64,000 nt of DNA from Incurvaria masculella (GCA_946894095.1 OX335665.1:320001-384000), one strand, 5' to 3'; numbered from the stretch's first letter, positions 44,095-55,337 are shown. Notes: generated from the letters alone by a model not told the origin. Numbers and translations: made by a program.

Positions 44095-44230
44095 TAGCCC
44101 TACTCGCCCCAAAAGAATGAGGAGGAAAACACGGACAATTTTCATTGTCATTTCGACCTTTTTTTCATGCAATCCGACTGCCAACCGGGTGGACCTAGTA
44201 AGTAAGTAGGACAGGGAACAAACGGTTTAA
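44095..44230 (-). mobile_element. SINE body fragment
   Basis: GGAAAACACGGACAATTTTC and CCAACCGGGTGGACCTAGTA match the shared SINE body, decayed. Confidence 0.5.
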
Positions 44231-44514
44231 AATTATTGGTTTTTTTTTTTCAGTTTTCCTATTCAGTAGGAGTATGATTATTTGATATATTTAATGGATA
44301 CGACAGTTATCTCATTTATTTTAGGTTATCCAACAAAATCTATATTGAAGCTGTAATCAGATTTCGAAAATAATCACAAAGTCAGTAGGAGTCTCCCTGG
44401 CAGCCAAATTAATCATAAGACTCTTCCAACGACGCACCTAATTTGCGGACTATCACAGTGCTGTCTTAATATTACACAAAAAAATCCAAACATGCAGGAT
44501 CATCTATTTTCGAT

Positions 44515-44815
44515 AAGCTTGGTGAAGCACCTCTGAGCGCGGTTGGGGTCTGGATGGGTGACCATTTTAAACCGTTGAGACTGGCCGTGGTTCGGAATCC
44601 ACGTACAACTGTAGGTCCTCTTCCTTGCTCTTTGTTACGATGGTACCAACCCGGGTTGGTACCTTAGCATTTGGTGAACGATGGTCGAAGCGGTCCATCC
44701 AGTTCAATGTAGCCGAGCAATATAGGAAAGGTCCTGGCGTGGCACCTAGTTCCCATGTGGTGTGTTAGGCATATCTGACGGTCAGTTTGGTATTAGCCAT
44801 CCATGTCCAGTAACA
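44515..44815 (+). mobile_element. 5S-rRNA-headed SINE, truncated copy
   Basis: Head remnant GGGGTCTGGATGGGTGACCA (5S box C region), then the SINE body, and the tail TATTAGCCATCCATGTCCAG. The body is shortened by about 40 bases. It lies 430 bases before the better copy. Confidence 0.7.
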
Positions 44816-44944
44816 AACATTGTTTTTGGGATTTTACCCACTAATGTGATTCCATGCATTAAACGGCTTCTGCCACGTGAATCAGACTCTTATTTACTGT
44901 GGTTACTTCCTGGGTTTTGTTTCCCCCGTAGCGCCAACGTAGAC

Positions 44945-45335
44945 TATTCAATTTTTGTCAGCCTCAGTGGCCCAGTGGCGCGACACTTCGGCGATCGCTC
45001 TCCGAAGTTAAGCAACGCTGGGTCCGGTCTGGTCTTGGATGGGTGACCATTCGACCGTTGAGAGAGGCTGGCCGTGGTCCGGATTCCACGTTAAGCTGTA
45101 GGTCCCCTTCCTTACTTACTAGGTGGGAGGGATTATCCCGCCCGGGTTGGTACCATCGCATTGGATGAACGATGGTCGAAGCGGCAATGAAAATTGTCCG
45201 TGTTTTCCATCCAGTTCAATGTAGCCGTGCAATATAAGGAAGGTCCTGGCATGGCATCTAGTTCCCATGTGGTGTGTCGGGCTAATACCATGACAGAACT
45301 TGTGGTATTAGCCATCCATGTCCAGTCACGTAAAA
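44945..45335 (+). mobile_element. SINE with a 5S-rRNA-derived head
   Basis: Head 44957-45055 contains CCGAAGTTAAGCAACGCTGG and GTCTTGGATGGGTGACCA, the box A to box C part of 5S rRNA, which is an internal pol III promoter. From about 45095 the sequence is the body of the family B SINE, and it ends CATCCATGTCCAGTCACGT plus an A run. Only the head differs from family B. Confidence 0.85.
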
Positions 45336-45354
45336 AAAAAAATATGTTTGTGGG

Positions 45355-45530
45355 TTTTGTGGGTGACCAATACTTTTTCAGATTATTTTCAAAATCTGAT
45401 TTCATTTCATTTCATTTCTTTTATTTAAACTTTTTGGTAGTCAAACTACACCAAGTTACGTCACAAAGATCCGCGGATTCGATCAACCCAGTAAAGAAGA
45501 ACCCGCAAAGAAACTTCACGGGTTTACATA
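45355..45530 (+). repeat. family N tail and LINE-tail fragments
   Basis: TTTTTCAGATTATTTTCAAA at 45370-45390 is family N. CATTTCATTTCATTTC then leads to TTTTTGGTAGTCAAACTACA, also present inverted at 51935-51957. Confidence 0.45.
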
Positions 45531-45534
45531 ACAT

Positions 45535-46840
45535 ATTTTTCCGTCCACAATTATGAAATACATACTTAGATCTAAATGCTACTGCCAAACAATTCCTTGG
45601 CAGAACAGTTGTAAGGCAAAGAACAAAGAACAATAGAAACAGCAACCCTAAGTTTAAGTTACTTACAACTAATAAAGTTACTAATTCAATTATATAAATT
45701 AATATAATTTATAGCATTACAAGTATACTCTGGTGTAAAAGCCGTCGTCAACTTAACCTATGTCAGGTGTATAAAGCCCTCGTCAAGTTTGATACCAATG
45801 ACGTGTATCAAGTCAATATATTATATAGAATAAGTATTTATATATAAAAAAAAATATACTACCAGCGTAGTATTATGTCAAAGAAGTCTTACAATTTTGT
45901 ATGGTACACAGTTATGTACTTGTCTTCTTATGATATTAAGTCACAAAAGAGATTACAATGCTTCAAATGTAGATGTCGCTGTAACTCAAATTAATGAGAT
46001 AACGGTAATGTCGAATCTATTAAATACATAAAATTATCTATTCAATTATGGTTTCATAGAGGTGTACTGAGCAATAGAGGAGTTTCTGAGGCGGGTAACC
46101 ACCTCCAGTCTACGGAGACGACAGCAGGGGGGGGGGGTGCAGTCGTCGCCCCATGCGCTTCCTTTGTGCCCTAGGCCGTCTAGACCGAGTCTAGACCGAG
46201 TCTAGACCGAATGTAGACTCTGTTCAGACCGTTAATACACTCGGGGATGAACTATCGGTCCGGGCGACTCGCATACAATGCTTTCACGATATTGTCTGCG
46301 GCAAATAATTTTTTTATTGTGAACAAACATCAAAATTGTGTTACGAATTTCGTGAAAAAAAGCCAAAGGTCTTAGCAGTTTGTTAGCTATGTTGCAGTAT
46401 AGGTTACCGTAACATTGTCGAAATTTTAAACGCTTTTGAAAATTTTGACGAATATTATTTTTTTAAATTGTTTTTCGAAAACTCCCGATTTTTGTAGTAA
46501 AAGTTCGATTTCTTTGTTTTTACGATTGCCTTCCCCTTTGAACTGTTTTTAACGTGATGCATGATGTTGTTAGGTTCACTCAAAAATCAATACTTGATGC
46601 AAACAACGAGAAAATAAATAATTGGAGAGCAACGAAGTCCATAAACAAACGCAAAAAACTCGGAAATCGAATTTAAATGTACTACTTAAAAAAATACACA
46701 ATTCTGGACGATGAATTAAAATTATTCCAAAATGTTCTCTAGATCATACTCATTCCAACGATATCCCAAATCACCCACCCACTTGACAAAATATTAAACA
46801 GATTGCACGTGAAATCTTGAAAATAGCCTGAAATCTCATT
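45535..46840. other. intergenic stretch with minor repeats
   Basis: A family N tail piece at 45950-46030 (AAATGTAGATGTCGCTGTAA); a G run at 46128; an 11-bp tandem repeat at 46178-46222 (GTCTAGACCGA, about four units). No gene seen. Confidence 0.5.
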
Positions 46841-46841
46841 T

Positions 46842-46861
46842 AGCCTAACCTAACCTAACCT
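46842..46861 (-). repeat. short CCTAA run
   Basis: CCTAACCTAACCTAACCTAA: four copies of the insect telomere motif, interstitial. Confidence 0.7.
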
Positions 46862-47149
46862 AAATTAAATTGTATAATTTAAAGTCACAGTCGTCCGTGT
46901 TCGCTCGCTGAATGATGTTCACAGCTAAAACTTTTTGTTGCTAAAACGAAAACTAGTTTCGCGTGCACAAGCGGACTCATATAATCATGACGTCATGCAC
47001 TCGTATCGTAAGTTCGAAACGAATTCCGAGATTTTTATTTATTTATTTATATTATTATATAACTTTATTTATTTACGTATATGTTTATTTATTTATTTGT
47101 TTGGTAGGTATGACACTTTGTTACAGATATGCGTAACGTAAGAGCGTGT

Positions 47150-47488
47150 TTTTTAGGGTTCCGTACCCAAAGGGTGAAAAACCTATTACTAAGACTCCGC
47201 TGTCCGTCCGTCTGTCCGCCCGTCCGTCAGTCTGTCCGTCCGTCCGTCCGTCCGTCCGTCCGTCCGTCTGTCACAGGGCTGTATCTCATGAACCGTAATA
47301 GGTAGGCAGCTGAAAATTTCACAAAGTATGTATTTATTTTGCCGCTATAACAACAAATAGGTAAAATTAAAAAAAAAATAAAAATAAAGGGGGGGCTCCA
47401 TACAAAAACGTTATTTTTTTAGTGTTAAATTTTGTACGATTGTACGGAACGCTTCGTGTGCGAGTGCGACACGCACTTGGCCGGTTTA
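47150..47488 (+). repeat. family A repeat, complete, long (TCCG) run
   Basis: AGGGTTCCGTACCCAAAGGG, CCGTCCGTCCGTCCGTCCG around 47240, hairpin damaged to GTGCGAGTGCGACACGCAC, then TTGGCCGG. Confidence 0.85.
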
Positions 47489-47554
47489 TTTTGGCTCACC
47501 TACTCTGCACTGGGCTAGGCCCGTCTCGCAGAGGGGTGAAACAATTCTGCAGTA

Positions 47555-47645
47555 CAGTCGTTTACTTTCAAATCTATACACTGAGAGAAGAAACAGTTCC
47601 TACACTGCAACCTACAGTTCCTAAACAGTTAATACTGAGAGGAGA
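47555..47645. repeat. fold-back repeat T, copy 2
   Basis: GTACAGTCGTTTACTTTCAA and CACTGAGAGAAGAAAC match the left end of 40829-40967. Confidence 0.4.
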
Positions 47646-47894
47646 AACTAAATACTTAAGGGTGCGTCAAAGTCGATGGCGCCACAGTCGTTCGTAGTAA
47701 TTTCTGCTATAACTACTTATGCATAGGAAGTTACAAACTATAACTTTAGAGGCAAGCACATTATCCAGGTATGTATTAAATCTCAATAAACAATTACAAA
47801 AATAAGCTGGAATCGCGTAGATTATTCTGAGGATGTGTGCAAAACGTTGCCATTTACAATTAGCAACGTTTTGTACTTTATCTTATTATTAACT

Positions 47895-48365
47895 TTACTT
47901 AATCTTAAATGATTCCAAATCTCCACTTTATCTTAAAGAACGCTTCAAATATCTCTCTTTTCATGGTGTACCACTTAGGTCTGCAGATAATCTCCTGCTC
48001 CTTATTCCGTCACATTCTTCCACTGCTTATTCGGGTTCTTTACAGTTTACTCAGCACGATTGTGGAATCAATTGCCTCTTACTATTAGGGAAAGTGTTTC
48101 TTTGTCTATTTTTAAGGTAAAATTAATATATTGGTACTTGACATGTTATAACAATTGAATCAATCAAATATTTTCTGTTTATATAGTTTTAAGTTATCTA
48201 ATGTTTTCTAAGTGTGATTATGGTGCTTAGTTTTAAGTAATTTATTGTTTCTTGCTACCTCTTAATGCTGTTAGAGATTGCCTTTGGCAATAAGCTCGCC
48301 TTTGCATACTATGTAATAGTTGTTTGTATGAATTTTTTCATTTCATTTTCATTTCATTTCAATAA
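47895..48365 (+). mobile_element. CR1-like LINE C-terminus and 3' UTR
   Basis: SPLYLKERFKYLSFHGVPLR, LLLLIPSHSSTAYSG and, after a frame change, YSARLWNQLPLTIRESVS are the usual polyprotein end. The 3' UTR contains GCCTTTGGCAATAAGCTCGC and closes with CATTTCATTTTCATTTCATT. Confidence 0.7.
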
Positions 48366-48692
48366 TCTCAAAAATTATAGCCTTTTTTAGAAAGTGTTGT
48401 ATGAGATTGAATACATGAATGCGTAGTGTGCTCGCCACTGCAGTTATAGTTTGTAACTTCCTATTTTAGGGGAGTTAGAGCAGAAATAGTGTCGAAGTAC
48501 TGTGGAGCCATCTACATGGACGCATATAGAGATCACTGCACACAATACATATACAAATGGTCAATGGCAAATCTGTCACAATGACAAGCATATAGTATTA
48601 TATTAAGTTTGTAATTTAAGAATAATTTAGTTGTTATAAATTACCCCAACATTTCCGGAAGAAAGGTATCTGAATGTAAAGTATTGAGTCTG

Positions 48693-48967
48693 AGCCTGTT
48701 CTTCACCAAGTGCTGATTTATTTTATTCCACACTTCGAGGGCCTTTATTATTAAAGCTGCTTATGGTGCTGTCTCTACAACGCACACAAAACAACAATCG
48801 TTGTTATTAATATTATGTCTGCCTACAGAATAATTATGATTAATAAGATAAGTAAATTTATCTTATTTATCATATTAATTCTGTAGGCAGACATAATATT
48901 TATTACTAAAGTGCTGATTATCTTGTACCGCGATTAAGCTAATCAGCAGTAGGTGAAAAAGGCCCTA
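48693..48967. mobile_element. fold-back element E, copy 2, carrying an insertion
   Basis: Outer parts match 43241-43520 (TTCACCAAGTGCTGATTTAT, GTGCTGATTATCTTGTAC, GCTAATCAGCAGTAGGTG). Part of one arm is missing. Inside is the element at 48757-48900. Confidence 0.7.
48757..48900. mobile_element. 144-bp inserted element with a long hairpin (family F)
   Basis: Flanked by TATTATTAAAG and TATTACTAAAG, an 11-base near-duplication. The first half matches 37920-38015. The second half is a long hairpin: TCTGCCTACAGAATAATTAT against ATTAATTCTGTAGGCAGA around TAAGTAAATTTATCTTA. Confidence 0.6.
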
Positions 48968-49012
48968 AATCTACAAAAAGCTTGGTAATCGATGATTCCT
49001 ATTGCACATTGA

Positions 49013-49074
49013 GGCTGAGATAAATAGTCGTAACAGAAACTAAGGCTGAGATAAATAGTCGTAACAGAAACTAA
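49013..49074. mobile_element. left ends of two nested MITE D copies
   Basis: GGCTGAGATAAATAGTCG... occurs twice, 28 bases each (49013-49040, 49044-49071), each followed by TAA. The matching remainders are on the far side of the Harbinger element, 55065-55337. Confidence 0.85.
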
Positions 49075-49425
49075 GGCCCGTATAAATAGTCGTTGCTAGA
49101 CTAACCGATACGTACTCACTTCGCACAGTCGACTCGACAGTCAAGTAAACTTGCCGAGTCTAGTTGATATTTATAGTTAATACTTGACCGTGACTCAACT
49201 AAGTCTTGAACTTGGGATGGGTATGAAATGTTACATGCTTAAATCGGAGATATTTCGTATGAAACCCCACTCCATAGACAGATTGTCTTTGGAAAAAAAA
49301 AGTGTTAATGTCAAATCGTCAAATGAAATTAGTAGTCTGTGACAAACCTGCGTCTCGCCTGCCTAGGTATTGTTTCTCTCGTCTCGTCACAGCTTTAAAG
49401 TTCAAATCGTTGTACGGTCTGCGCC

Positions 49426-51557
49426 ATGGACGCAAAGAAGAAGCCATTTACTGCGTTCGAGAAGGAATTGATAACTGGCCTAGTGGAGAAGACCGCCGAC
49501 ATCATTGAATGTCGAAAGACCGACTCGGCCGCAAGCCGAAAGAAAGCGGAGGCATGGGAGGCTATCGCTTACGAGTTCAATCAGGCCTCCCTCATCCAGG
49601 AAAGGGTAAGTTCACTTTACTCCCGGTGCCCTTTAGCGGAGCTGCGACACAGTGGTTGGCAAAACATTAATGGAGCCATATAACAGATAACCTAAATTCA
49701 CACGCGGCGGAGGTGGTGCTCGCTTGTCGGCACCAAGCCGTTTTTAACACGCTTTTTAATTGCTAACATATATAACAATCATATAATTGCAACTTAATTA
49801 ACTCCCTTTGGGCAGGTTGCGGGAAGTTGCTTGTTAGGGTTCCGTACCCAAAGGGTGTATTTATTTTGCCGCTATAACAACAAATAGGTAAAATTCAAAA
49901 AATAATAATAATTAAAGGGGGTCCCCATACAAAGAACGTGTTTTTTTTGTGTTAAATCTTGTACGTTGGTATGGAACCCTTCGTGTGCGAGTCCGACTCG
50001 CACTTGGCCGGTTTTTTTGGTATGAAAACACCCAGAGAAAAGTCATCACACTACGTTCATGATATAATTATTTAATTATAACAATAAAACATCAGCATAA
50101 CTTTTGGGCTTAGCCGATAAGTGAAGGCCTACCTTTGAGTAATTTCCAGCAGCGCTTCAGTTCGGCTGGCCTGTAAATGTGGGCGTTCAAGATGCTAACA
50201 GACCTGAAGCTTTGTTAATGAATTGATTAAACTTATCTTATTTGGTTGATATTTTCAGGCCACTAGTAAACAAATAAAAAAATACTGGGCCAACTGCAAG
50301 GCTAAAGCGCGTGAAAGCAAGACTGTGGAGAACCAAAGGAGGATGACTGGAGGTGGGCCCAGTATCCCTAATATGACACCTGACGATGAGGCCGTGCTGT
50401 CCGTAATAACAAACGTATTACCGACCATCAAATCCATCGACTGTGATGACTATGTTGGTAAGTTCTTGTGAATATAGCCAACACAATGATTCTGGTAGCG
50501 GTAAACATTGGAACTGCTTCAATATTGAAATTATTTACTTATATTTTTACATAGTTTTATTTTGTTGAACACAAACTCGACTATAACGTGCAAGACCAAA
50601 TGTATGTAGACTGTAAACATTGAACATACACAACAACAAAGATTGAGCGGCCCGTAGCTTAGTGGTGCAGGGACTTGCCTTGAATGCCAGAGGTCTGGGT
50701 TCCAATCCCGGCCCTGTTCATACATCACTTTCTTTCTCTTTCTGAGTTGGATCAGTGCATTTTGTCACAAATACAAGCTGCTCCATGGTTCGGAAGTATG
50801 TCGCTTTTTCATACTAAGTACGGTGGATGCCATTAGTGTTGGTGTGAATAACTACGGAGTGCGCAGCGCTGACGAATGTTATATGTATGTAGAATCAACC
50901 ACGAAGCAAGGACACATTCATTTAAGAAAGAGAGCTGTAAAAAGAACTACTTTATGAATATACTGCATGGCTGGAATTGAACCCGTGCACCAGCAGTCTG
51001 GTGCGATATTTAAGAAATTCTCTCTTTTTTAGGGTTCTGTACCCAAATGGCTGGGTAAATATTGTGCAGTGTACCACACAAAATAAATAATATAAAACCC
51101 TAGGTTATGGTTTAGTAAAATTTAAATAAACAATGATGTAAATTTCTTCACTTTTACAGACCCAGATGCAGACGATGACGAATTATCGTGGAAACCAAAA
51201 AAAGACCGGTTTTTATCATATGATGACATAGTGATAGAGGAGACGGTTGTGGACGAGGCCGAACCGTCCACCTCACTTGGAACTCTGACGCCATCACACA
51301 CTCCCATCACACCGAACAACAAAACAATTACTCCCAACGAGACCACCAGTCGCAAGAGGAAGCTGGTTTATCCACAAAGAAACAATGAAGTTTCCTTGGA
51401 CGACATTAAAAGGCAGATGGTAGAAGACGAGAGGGCTCACCGCAAAAAAAAAAATCAGATGGAACTGGATCATTTGGAGAAAATGTATCATTTAAAAGAA
51501 GAGGAGCAAAATTTAAAAATAACAATTTTAAAATTAGAATTAGAAAATAAAAATTAG
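49426..51557 (+). CDS. Harbinger Myb/SANT-like DNA-binding protein
   Basis: Exons 49426-49605, 50259-50457, 51160-51557 (stop 51555-51557); GT-AG, phases 0 and 1; 258 residues. Start ATG in GCGCCATGG. Residues 5-80 form a Myb/SANT-like domain: KPFTAFEKELITGLVE, then AEAWEAIAYEFNQ, then KQIKKYWANCKAKARE, with spaced tryptophans and the KYW of the third helix. Residues 128-190 are acidic and S/T/P-rich. The last 50 (DDIKRQMVEDERAHRKKKNQ and on) form a coiled coil. In characterised Harbinger elements the Myb-like partner binds the subterminal DNA and brings the transposase into the nucleus; that role is inferred. An AATAAA lies at 52167-52172. Similar domains occur in host proteins such as NAIF1, but the position inside this element settles the origin. 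Confidence 0.85.
49833..50018 (+). repeat. family A repeat with internal deletion
   Basis: Lacks the TCCG part (GGGTTCCGTACCCAAAGGGT runs straight into GTATTTATTTTGCCGC). Hairpin end GTGCGAGTCCGACTCGCAC intact. Lies in intron 1 of the Myb-like gene. Confidence 0.8.
50644..50800 (+). mobile_element. family B SINE head fragment
   Basis: GAGCGGCCCGTAGCTTAGTG and a B-box-like GGGTTCCAATCCC. Body and tail absent. Lies in intron 2 of the Myb-like gene. Confidence 0.7.
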
Positions 51558-51714
51558 TAATGAAGTTACCATGCAAAAATATACCTACATGTTTAATTTA
51601 AAATCCTTTTCCAATAACTTTGACGAAGTAATAATAATATTAATAAGTTGCCCTAGTCAGCACCGTCACAGTAGATATATGCCTGTACGACCGGGGCCAC
51701 AGCAGTAGCTCAAC

Positions 51715-51954
51715 TCAGGCGATTTTGAGATAAATATATTCCCTCCATCGAATGTTGGGGTTGTCACTAAAATATTGGTGGAGCACTGCTGGTTCTGTTA
51801 TTTCTAAAAAGATGATTTCGAAGGACCATTCGCAAATCGGAACCTTGTATGGAGTTGAGCTACTGGATGTAAACTGTATATATTCTGTGGCGCCACCCTT
51901 CTCATTTAGGAAGATCATTCGGTTTTTGACGTAAAAGTGTAGTTTGACTACCAA
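51715..51954 (-). other. possible third open frame in the Harbinger element
   Basis: A 79-codon frame whose translation is protein-like in composition (MIFLNEKGGATEYIQF, EITEPAVLHQYFSDNPNIRW). It lies between the two convergent genes and overlaps the likely 3' UTR of the Myb-like gene. The plus strand is also open for 60 codons here, so chance is possible. Not recognised. Confidence 0.2.
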
Positions 51955-52831
51955 AAAAGTTGAAATGAAGAGGAGGTGTTGGATCCATAGCCAGTAACTG
52001 CACTAGTGTCCTTTTTGTTTAGATTTTGATAAATTCATTTCATAAGATAGTACGGTTAAGTGAAACTTGTGAGGAAACCCAGCTCTTCGGTGGTGTTAGA
52101 CTATTTAGCTAACTGACAGCAATCGGCTAAGCAATTCATTTGTGTGCTTTAAAACATTAATGGGTCAATAAACAAAACCATGTAATTTCAAAAATTCACA
52201 TAATTGTTCTTTATTTTAAAAAAATACCGTACAGAACTGTACGTACACAGGTACAGAGTGCATCACCATAAACGCTAGAGTAGCCATTGGCATTTGCAAG
52301 GAAAAAGTATTTGGGTCAAAAGTCCAATGTGTGACAGTTAGGGTCATGCCGTTTGTACTTAAACCTAACCAAAGAAAAGGACGAATATGTGAAGGTATGT
52401 CTCACAGATAAGTTGTGAGTTGGCAGTAATAGGAAAGTTTGAACGTTGTTTGAATTTTTAATTATTAAAAGTAGCGCTCGTTCTCGAAGAGCCGGATTAT
52501 CATGAACAAATAAATGGTTGCATTTTGACTTCCAATTCTTCTAGGCGCACACCACCAACAAATGGATGATTATTACACATGATCCTTCTTTATTGCGGCA
52601 TAAATAGCTCAAGTTTCTCTAATCCTTTATATACATAAAATTTTATGTGTGCATGTATGTTCCCGTACGGACTGGACTGACCTTATATCTACAGTTCCTT
52701 GCGATATAAATAGTTAGCATTATTGATACAAAATGGTTTAAATATCTAAAACAGAACTGATTTTTTTAAATTTTATTACCAGGTATTACATTAAAGTAGG
52801 CACAGGTGATCTATGCACCATCTTTTCATCA

Positions 52832-54710
52832 TTAACCATATCTGGTTCGGATAAGCATAGCCCTGAAGGCTAAACCTTCAGCGTTCCGTTCCATTGCATT
52901 TTCCACTGGAATTGCTGGTGGTAACGGTATATAATGGTCTTCATCTTGATCGCCTACAAGAATGCCGATGTTGTGAAGCACAGCACATGCAACAATGATG
53001 TTGCTAGTTGTTGTGATTTTGTAGGCAAGTCCTTTCCGAAGGCACGGGAACCTGTAACAAAAATCAGATTAGTAGCTGATTTGGTGCAGAACCACTGCCA
53101 TTTTACAGTTCTAGAATAACTGTACAGATATCAGGGATTGAGAATCAGAATAACAAAAAACAGATAATAATTTAAAATATCATATACATTTGCATATCAT
53201 TGAAGGATATGCAGATATCCTGCAATGTCCAATGACAGTCCGAGTAATTTTACTTGTTTTTGCCTTTACATGTTAGGCCTAATACTAGGCTTGAGGCTAA
53301 ACCTAGTTCTTGCCGGCTAGTGCCAGGAGCCAAAGAGTTTCACATGTAGTTAATAAGTCATACCTTCGTTTCCACACCCCAAACACCCTTTCTACGATGT
53401 TACGTGTGCGTTTTGTGTGCACACTGTTGTAACGCTCCTCTGCTCGAGTTCGAGGGTTTAGGACCGGTGTAAGTAAGAAGCGAGTGCACGCATAACCACT
53501 GTCACCAACAAGAGTTCCGTTGAGCTGATTGTTCGTAAGGCGGAGGTGTACTCTTGAGTTGCGGAATATGCGACTGTCGTGTGCACTACCAGGCCATCTT
53601 GCGACAATGTCATAAAATTGCATGTCTGGTCCGACCACTGCCTGAAATGTCGAACAGATTAAAATATTTGTATGTAAATGTATCACTTGTATTATGACTT
53701 TTCAATCCTCTCAATATACTGCTTTAGTAGTAGATCCGTTCATGGGTTCATGTCGTGTATTATAGATATTTATTATTATGTTTTTTTATTGCACAAGTGG
53801 TTATTGTGAGAGTATTATTGATTATAGGCGATTATGATTTTAATATGATGATGACAAACCTGAACGTTCACAGAGAATGTTGAATGTCTATTTCTGTAAG
53901 CTTCAGAGTGCTCTATACCTCGCGGACGGACTATCCTTACATGGCTGCAGTCTATTGCACCGATTATATCAGGCAATCCTTGGACGTCACCTCTCCTTCC
54001 CAGTGCCTCGAACTTATCTTTAGTTCTTGCAATGCCTTCCGGAGTGCGAGGAAAATGAATGAATTTTGGCCATTTCCGTGCCAATAACTGTGACACATTT
54101 GCCACGATCTTCGAGACAGTTGGCTGCGATACGAACATCAAATCGCCACCTTCAATCTGTAAGTAATTCAGATCTTATAAGGGAATGCAGAATATAATGA
54201 ATTAGGTAGGTATATATGGGACCTGTGTTATATTGTGCAGCTACATTGAACTGATTAATTTGAGATTTTAATACCTGATAACAATGCTTCAATATAGATG
54301 TTGTTCTATAACCTCAAATTAATTGTAATCTTGAAATGTATTCAAAACACGAACAATTTTCAATGTCATTTCGAACATGGTGATTGTAGGTAAATTAGAT
54401 ATGCATAGATACTTGCCTGAAAATGTCCTGTAGCGTAGAATCTCAACGCAATCAGAAGTTGCCTTTCTGGTGAAATAGGGAGACCTCTGTTGTCGTATCT
54501 TCTTAGCGCATCTGCAATTTCTGGCAATATTACTTCGCGGACAGTTTCTTTGTAGAATCGGTATCTATCTCTAAATTCCCTTTGCGTATAGAAGATGAAG
54601 GGATTGATGATATCACGCATGTACACCTTCCTTTGCCTTTGTGCTGGCAGATCAAAATCAAAACGTCCCATGTTGTCCACTTCTTCAAAGAAGTCTTCTA
54701 ACTCATCCAT
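52832..54710 (-). CDS. HARBI1-like Harbinger transposase, intact
   Basis: Exons on the minus strand: 54710-54417, 54156-53860, 53641-53364, 53051-52832 (stop 52834-52832); 362 residues, close to the family's usual 350. Phases are 0, 0, 2. The first intron starts with GC (CAG/GCAAGT), a known minor donor; the others are GT-AG. A helix-turn-helix-like part is at 80-125 (YATGHFQ, then VSQPTVSKIV). The catalytic DDE triad is present: D167 in IIGAIDCSHVRI, D244 in LVGDSGYACTRFLL, E281 in RNIVERVFGVWKRR. The conserved end RRFPCLRKGL and IVACAVLHNIGI follows. It cuts and rejoins element ends at TAA/TTA targets in the nucleus, together with the Myb-like partner. No frameshift or stop was seen, so it may be active or recently so. 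Confidence 0.92.
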
Positions 54711-55064
54711 TTCGATGTTTTCAGTTGAAAATACGAACGATCACTTAGCAAAATACACACACAAACGTTTCGATGCGATGAAAAGCGATCCGAGAGATGA
54801 TAACGCGTCATAACATTGACAGGAACTGACAGCGAGAGTAAAAACGAGGGCAGTTGCTATCCCCCTCGTCACCTAACGATAGAAAGAGACACATTGTGTT
54901 TAGTTTGTCTTGAGTGAAGGCTGAAGCTGACTAGAACTTGGCTAAGTTTTCACGAAAAAACTCACGACTTTGAAGCTGTCAGTTGGCACTATAAATGCGA
55001 AAGCTTTCAAAGTCCTAGTTCTGAGTAGTACTTTGAGTGTTAGTAACGACTATCTATACGGCCC

Positions 55065-55337
55065 TAAGACTAACGAAAAGTAGTACTTTGTGACGTCAAT
55101 TGGCATTACTTTAAGATTTCGTCCATACAAAATGTGTCAAAGTGACGTCACAAAGTACTACTTTGCGTTAGCATTAGTTTCGGCGACGACTATTTATCTC
55201 AGCCTAAGACTAACGAAAAGTAGTACTTTGTGACGTCAATTGGCATTACTTTGAGATTTCGTCCATACAAAACGCGTCAAAGTGACGTCACAAAGTACTA
55301 CTTTGCGTTAGCTTCGGTGACGACTATTTATCTCAGC
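55065..55337. mobile_element. right parts of two nested MITE D copies
   Basis: 55068-55204 and 55208-55337, each GACTAACGAAAAGTAG... to CTCAGC(C), joined by TAA at 55205-55207. They complete the two left ends at 49013-49071. Confidence 0.85.

Larger units (their letters stand above)
49075..55064. mobile_element. PIF/Harbinger DNA transposon, 5990 bp, apparently coding-complete
   Basis: Ends GGCCCGTATAAATAGTCG and CGACTATCTATACGGCCC are inverted; TAA flanks both sides (49072-49074, 55065-55067), the 3-bp target of this superfamily. It carries the two proteins such elements need, convergent and spliced: a Myb/SANT-like protein (49426-51557, +) and a HARBI1-like transposase (54710-52832, -). 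Both frames are open with consistent splice phases. Secondary insertions (family A 49833-50018, SINE 50644-50800, a family A scrap at 51029) lie in introns, so they need not abolish function. The D elements around it share its terminal sequence. Confidence 0.9.

Noticed and set aside
44957..45055. A genuine 5S rRNA gene
   Set aside because: Only part of the 5S sequence is present, it is diverged at the 5' side, and it continues into a SINE body with an A tail.
46842..46861. Telomere or chromosome end
   Set aside because: Only four CCTAA units, with ordinary sequence on both sides.
46950..47700. Short frames over the family A copy
   Set aside because: They run through (TCCG)n and repeat ends; no protein similarity.
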